DNA of 64,000 nt from contig OZ024831.1 in the NCBI GenBank assembly GCA_964016985.1, forward strand, positions 21,442,609 through 21,506,608. The letters are read 5' to 3'. The position numbers were made by a program, and so were the translations under genes. The notes beneath the pieces were generated by a model. It was not told the DNA's origin and ran no database searches. It was given only the letters and a program-made list of their open reading frames with translations. Source of the DNA: Anodontia alba. Taxonomy: Eukaryota; Mollusca; Bivalvia; Lucinida; Lucinidae. Positions 1 to 64,000 of this stretch are shown piece by piece; within the stretch, counting starts at the first letter, position 1; each line of letters begins with the position of its first letter.

Positions 1-343
1 TCTTCGTGGCCATGTTCCTTGAGGCTCCTTTCTGTATGGCATGGCTTAATTTAGCACACTAGGTTATCATTTCAGCACGTTTTGTAACGTTGCGATCATA
101 TATTTGTCAAGTTGGTGGGTTAGTTTTCATGACATGTAGCTCAGTGCATATGTTGAATTCTCTTCCATCATCTTTTAGGGGCTCTGGATGGCTCTACTTT
201 TTTATTGTGCCTTTACCTAGGTAAATTCAATTCGACTTCTGAAGATTCTCTCCCAGAAAAATGAACGATTAAGGTCTCCACGCGTTTTGATAAAGCATCA
301 ACAATTATTGATTAGATAGTGTTTTTTTTTTTTTTGTTTGTTG

Positions 344-345
<2 letters not shown>

Positions 346-410
<65 letters not shown>
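346..410. repeat. (GT)n microsatellite
   Basis: About 30 uninterrupted GT units preceded by a T-rich tract at 320-345. Confidence 0.95.
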
Positions 411-411
<1 letters not shown>

Positions 412-490
412 GCCTTCTACATGCAGTAAACGAATTAGTTGTTTATTAAAAAAAAATATATATCAAACTAACAAATCTTAATGCAACTTA

Positions 491-844
491 CAGTAAAACC
501 TCAAAAACTCGAACACCGATGGCGTGTTTACCATGGCTTATTCGAACTCGTTTTTGAGTCCCTAGGAAATTATCTTTATAGCCAAGAAAACAAATATTTA
601 TGGATAATAAAGAGAAATTTTCTTATTCTAATATGAATTGTATTGTGTGTACTCATTAAAATCGCCTCATTGAGGCGATTCTAATGACTACACTCAACAT
701 ACAATTATTATATAAAAGATCGAAAAGGCATCCCTAAATCTGCCTCCTGGCCTGGCGTTTCGATTTACCCTCAGTTGCTCGAACTACCCATGTCTAGAAC
801 AAAGTTATATGGGCCAAAAGATGTTCGTTATTGAGGTTCGACTG
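491..844. mobile_element. TA-flanked inverted-repeat MITE, CAGTCGAACCTC type (copy 1)
   Basis: Starts CAGTAAAACCTCAAAAACTC and ends in the inverted form TTGAGGTTCGACTG, with TA on both sides, as for Tc1/mariner/pogo-group elements. The centre is a hairpin, AATCGCCTCATTGAGGCGATT, flanked by GTACTCATTA-like arms. No transposase is present. Confidence 0.7.
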
Positions 845-1168
845 TATATACATATATATATATATGAGCTGTGTGGCAAGCGTTAAACGTCTAACTGTAC
901 TTCGCTATGTTTCGAGGCGTGAGCCGTGTTGCACGCTCATGAACAGAATCAATAAAATGGAGTCTTATGTTATCATTTGTATATATTTTTGCTTCAAAAT
1001 GATCCCTATGTTCAGAATTTATTTTGAAATAGGGATGCTTTAAAATTCAGATAAGAAAACCCTGATTATGCAACTCTGCATATGTTCACAACATGCAGGA
1101 CAGGTTCTGTTCTAGCCTGTCAACTATGAAACCTTTAACTGTGTAAAGGAAAAGTCGTCTTTACTTAC

Positions 1169-63743
<62,575 letters not shown>

Positions 63744-64000
63744 CTAAATCATAAATTAGAATAAAATTTAAAGGCTCCATATTCCTCAAAAAAAGACATT
63801 TTATTATCCAAGAAAGGTTTGATAAGTTGATATATGGTATTAATACAATCATAAAATGTGGCACCTGACAACCTGTAAAATTTTAGTTAGTTATTCGTTC
63901 TTGAAATGACATGATGTTTTATCGTATCTCTGAATTAATGTTGCCAACATTTATTCAGAGATAAGATAAAAAATCATTTCATTTTTTTATCCAGTTCAAA
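63744..64000. other. Intronic sequence at right edge
   Basis: No further exon found. The end holds a hairpin, GAAATGACATGATGTTTTAT with TCTCTGAATTAATG near 63905-63930 against ATTTATTCAGAGATAAGATA near 63951. Confidence 0.5.

Larger units (their letters stand above)
1..1168. other. Intronic sequence at left edge
   Basis: No coding signal seen apart from the lectin donor at its right end. It holds a long GT microsatellite and one TA-flanked inverted-repeat element (both listed). The rest is AT-rich and unrecognised. Confidence 0.6.

Overview
The window is eukaryotic DNA: AT-rich, intron-dominated, with microsatellites, no operons and no long open frames. The repeat types and the lectin architecture suggest a bivalve mollusc, plausibly a dreissenid mussel; the taxon is inferred from memory of such repeats, not tested. 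All coordinates were read by eye. Splice sites are given to the base; repeat borders may be off by several bases.

Only one protein-coding gene is supported. It lies on the minus strand and runs off both ends. I could chain 24 exons from 63743 down to 1169. Every exon has an AG acceptor and a GT donor, and all 23 junctions are phase-compatible, giving 3173 coding bases (1057 full codons) without a stop. The product is an array of C-type lectin-like domains (CTLDs). Naming them in protein order: A (63743-61815, N-terminal part outside the window), B (60458-55956), C (48913-40654), D (37430-33836), E (30204-24257), F (24459-17327), G (13474-8340) and H (8480-1169, C-terminal part outside). Short Pro/Thr-rich linkers join them. 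D, F and G carry EPN plus WND, the classical mannose-type Ca2+ site. B has QPN plus WND. A, C, E and H depart from the motif. The layout recalls mannose-receptor-like proteins, but no signal peptide, fibronectin II domain or membrane segment is in view.

Nearly everything else is intronic repeat. At least 21 copies (12 in one orientation, 9 in the other) of a ~275-bp inverted-repeat element (family A) carry a near-perfect GC-rich hairpin in the middle. Several other MITE-like families with quite different ends (pogo-like with TA flanks, piggyBac-like with TTAA flanks, and others) carry the same or a second recurring hairpin core. A 388-bp miniature LTR retrotransposon, with primer-binding site, polypurine tract and 4-bp target duplication, sits inside one TTAA-flanked element. 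A tRNA-derived SINE, several nested insertions, a diverged ~130-bp array, and a recurring element with a short conserved protein fragment make up most of the rest.

The most notable signals are the interchangeable hairpin cores shared between MITE families, the compensated changes that keep their arms matched, the miniature LTR element with a tRNA-like stretch inside its LTR, and the divergent Ca2+-site motifs along the lectin array.
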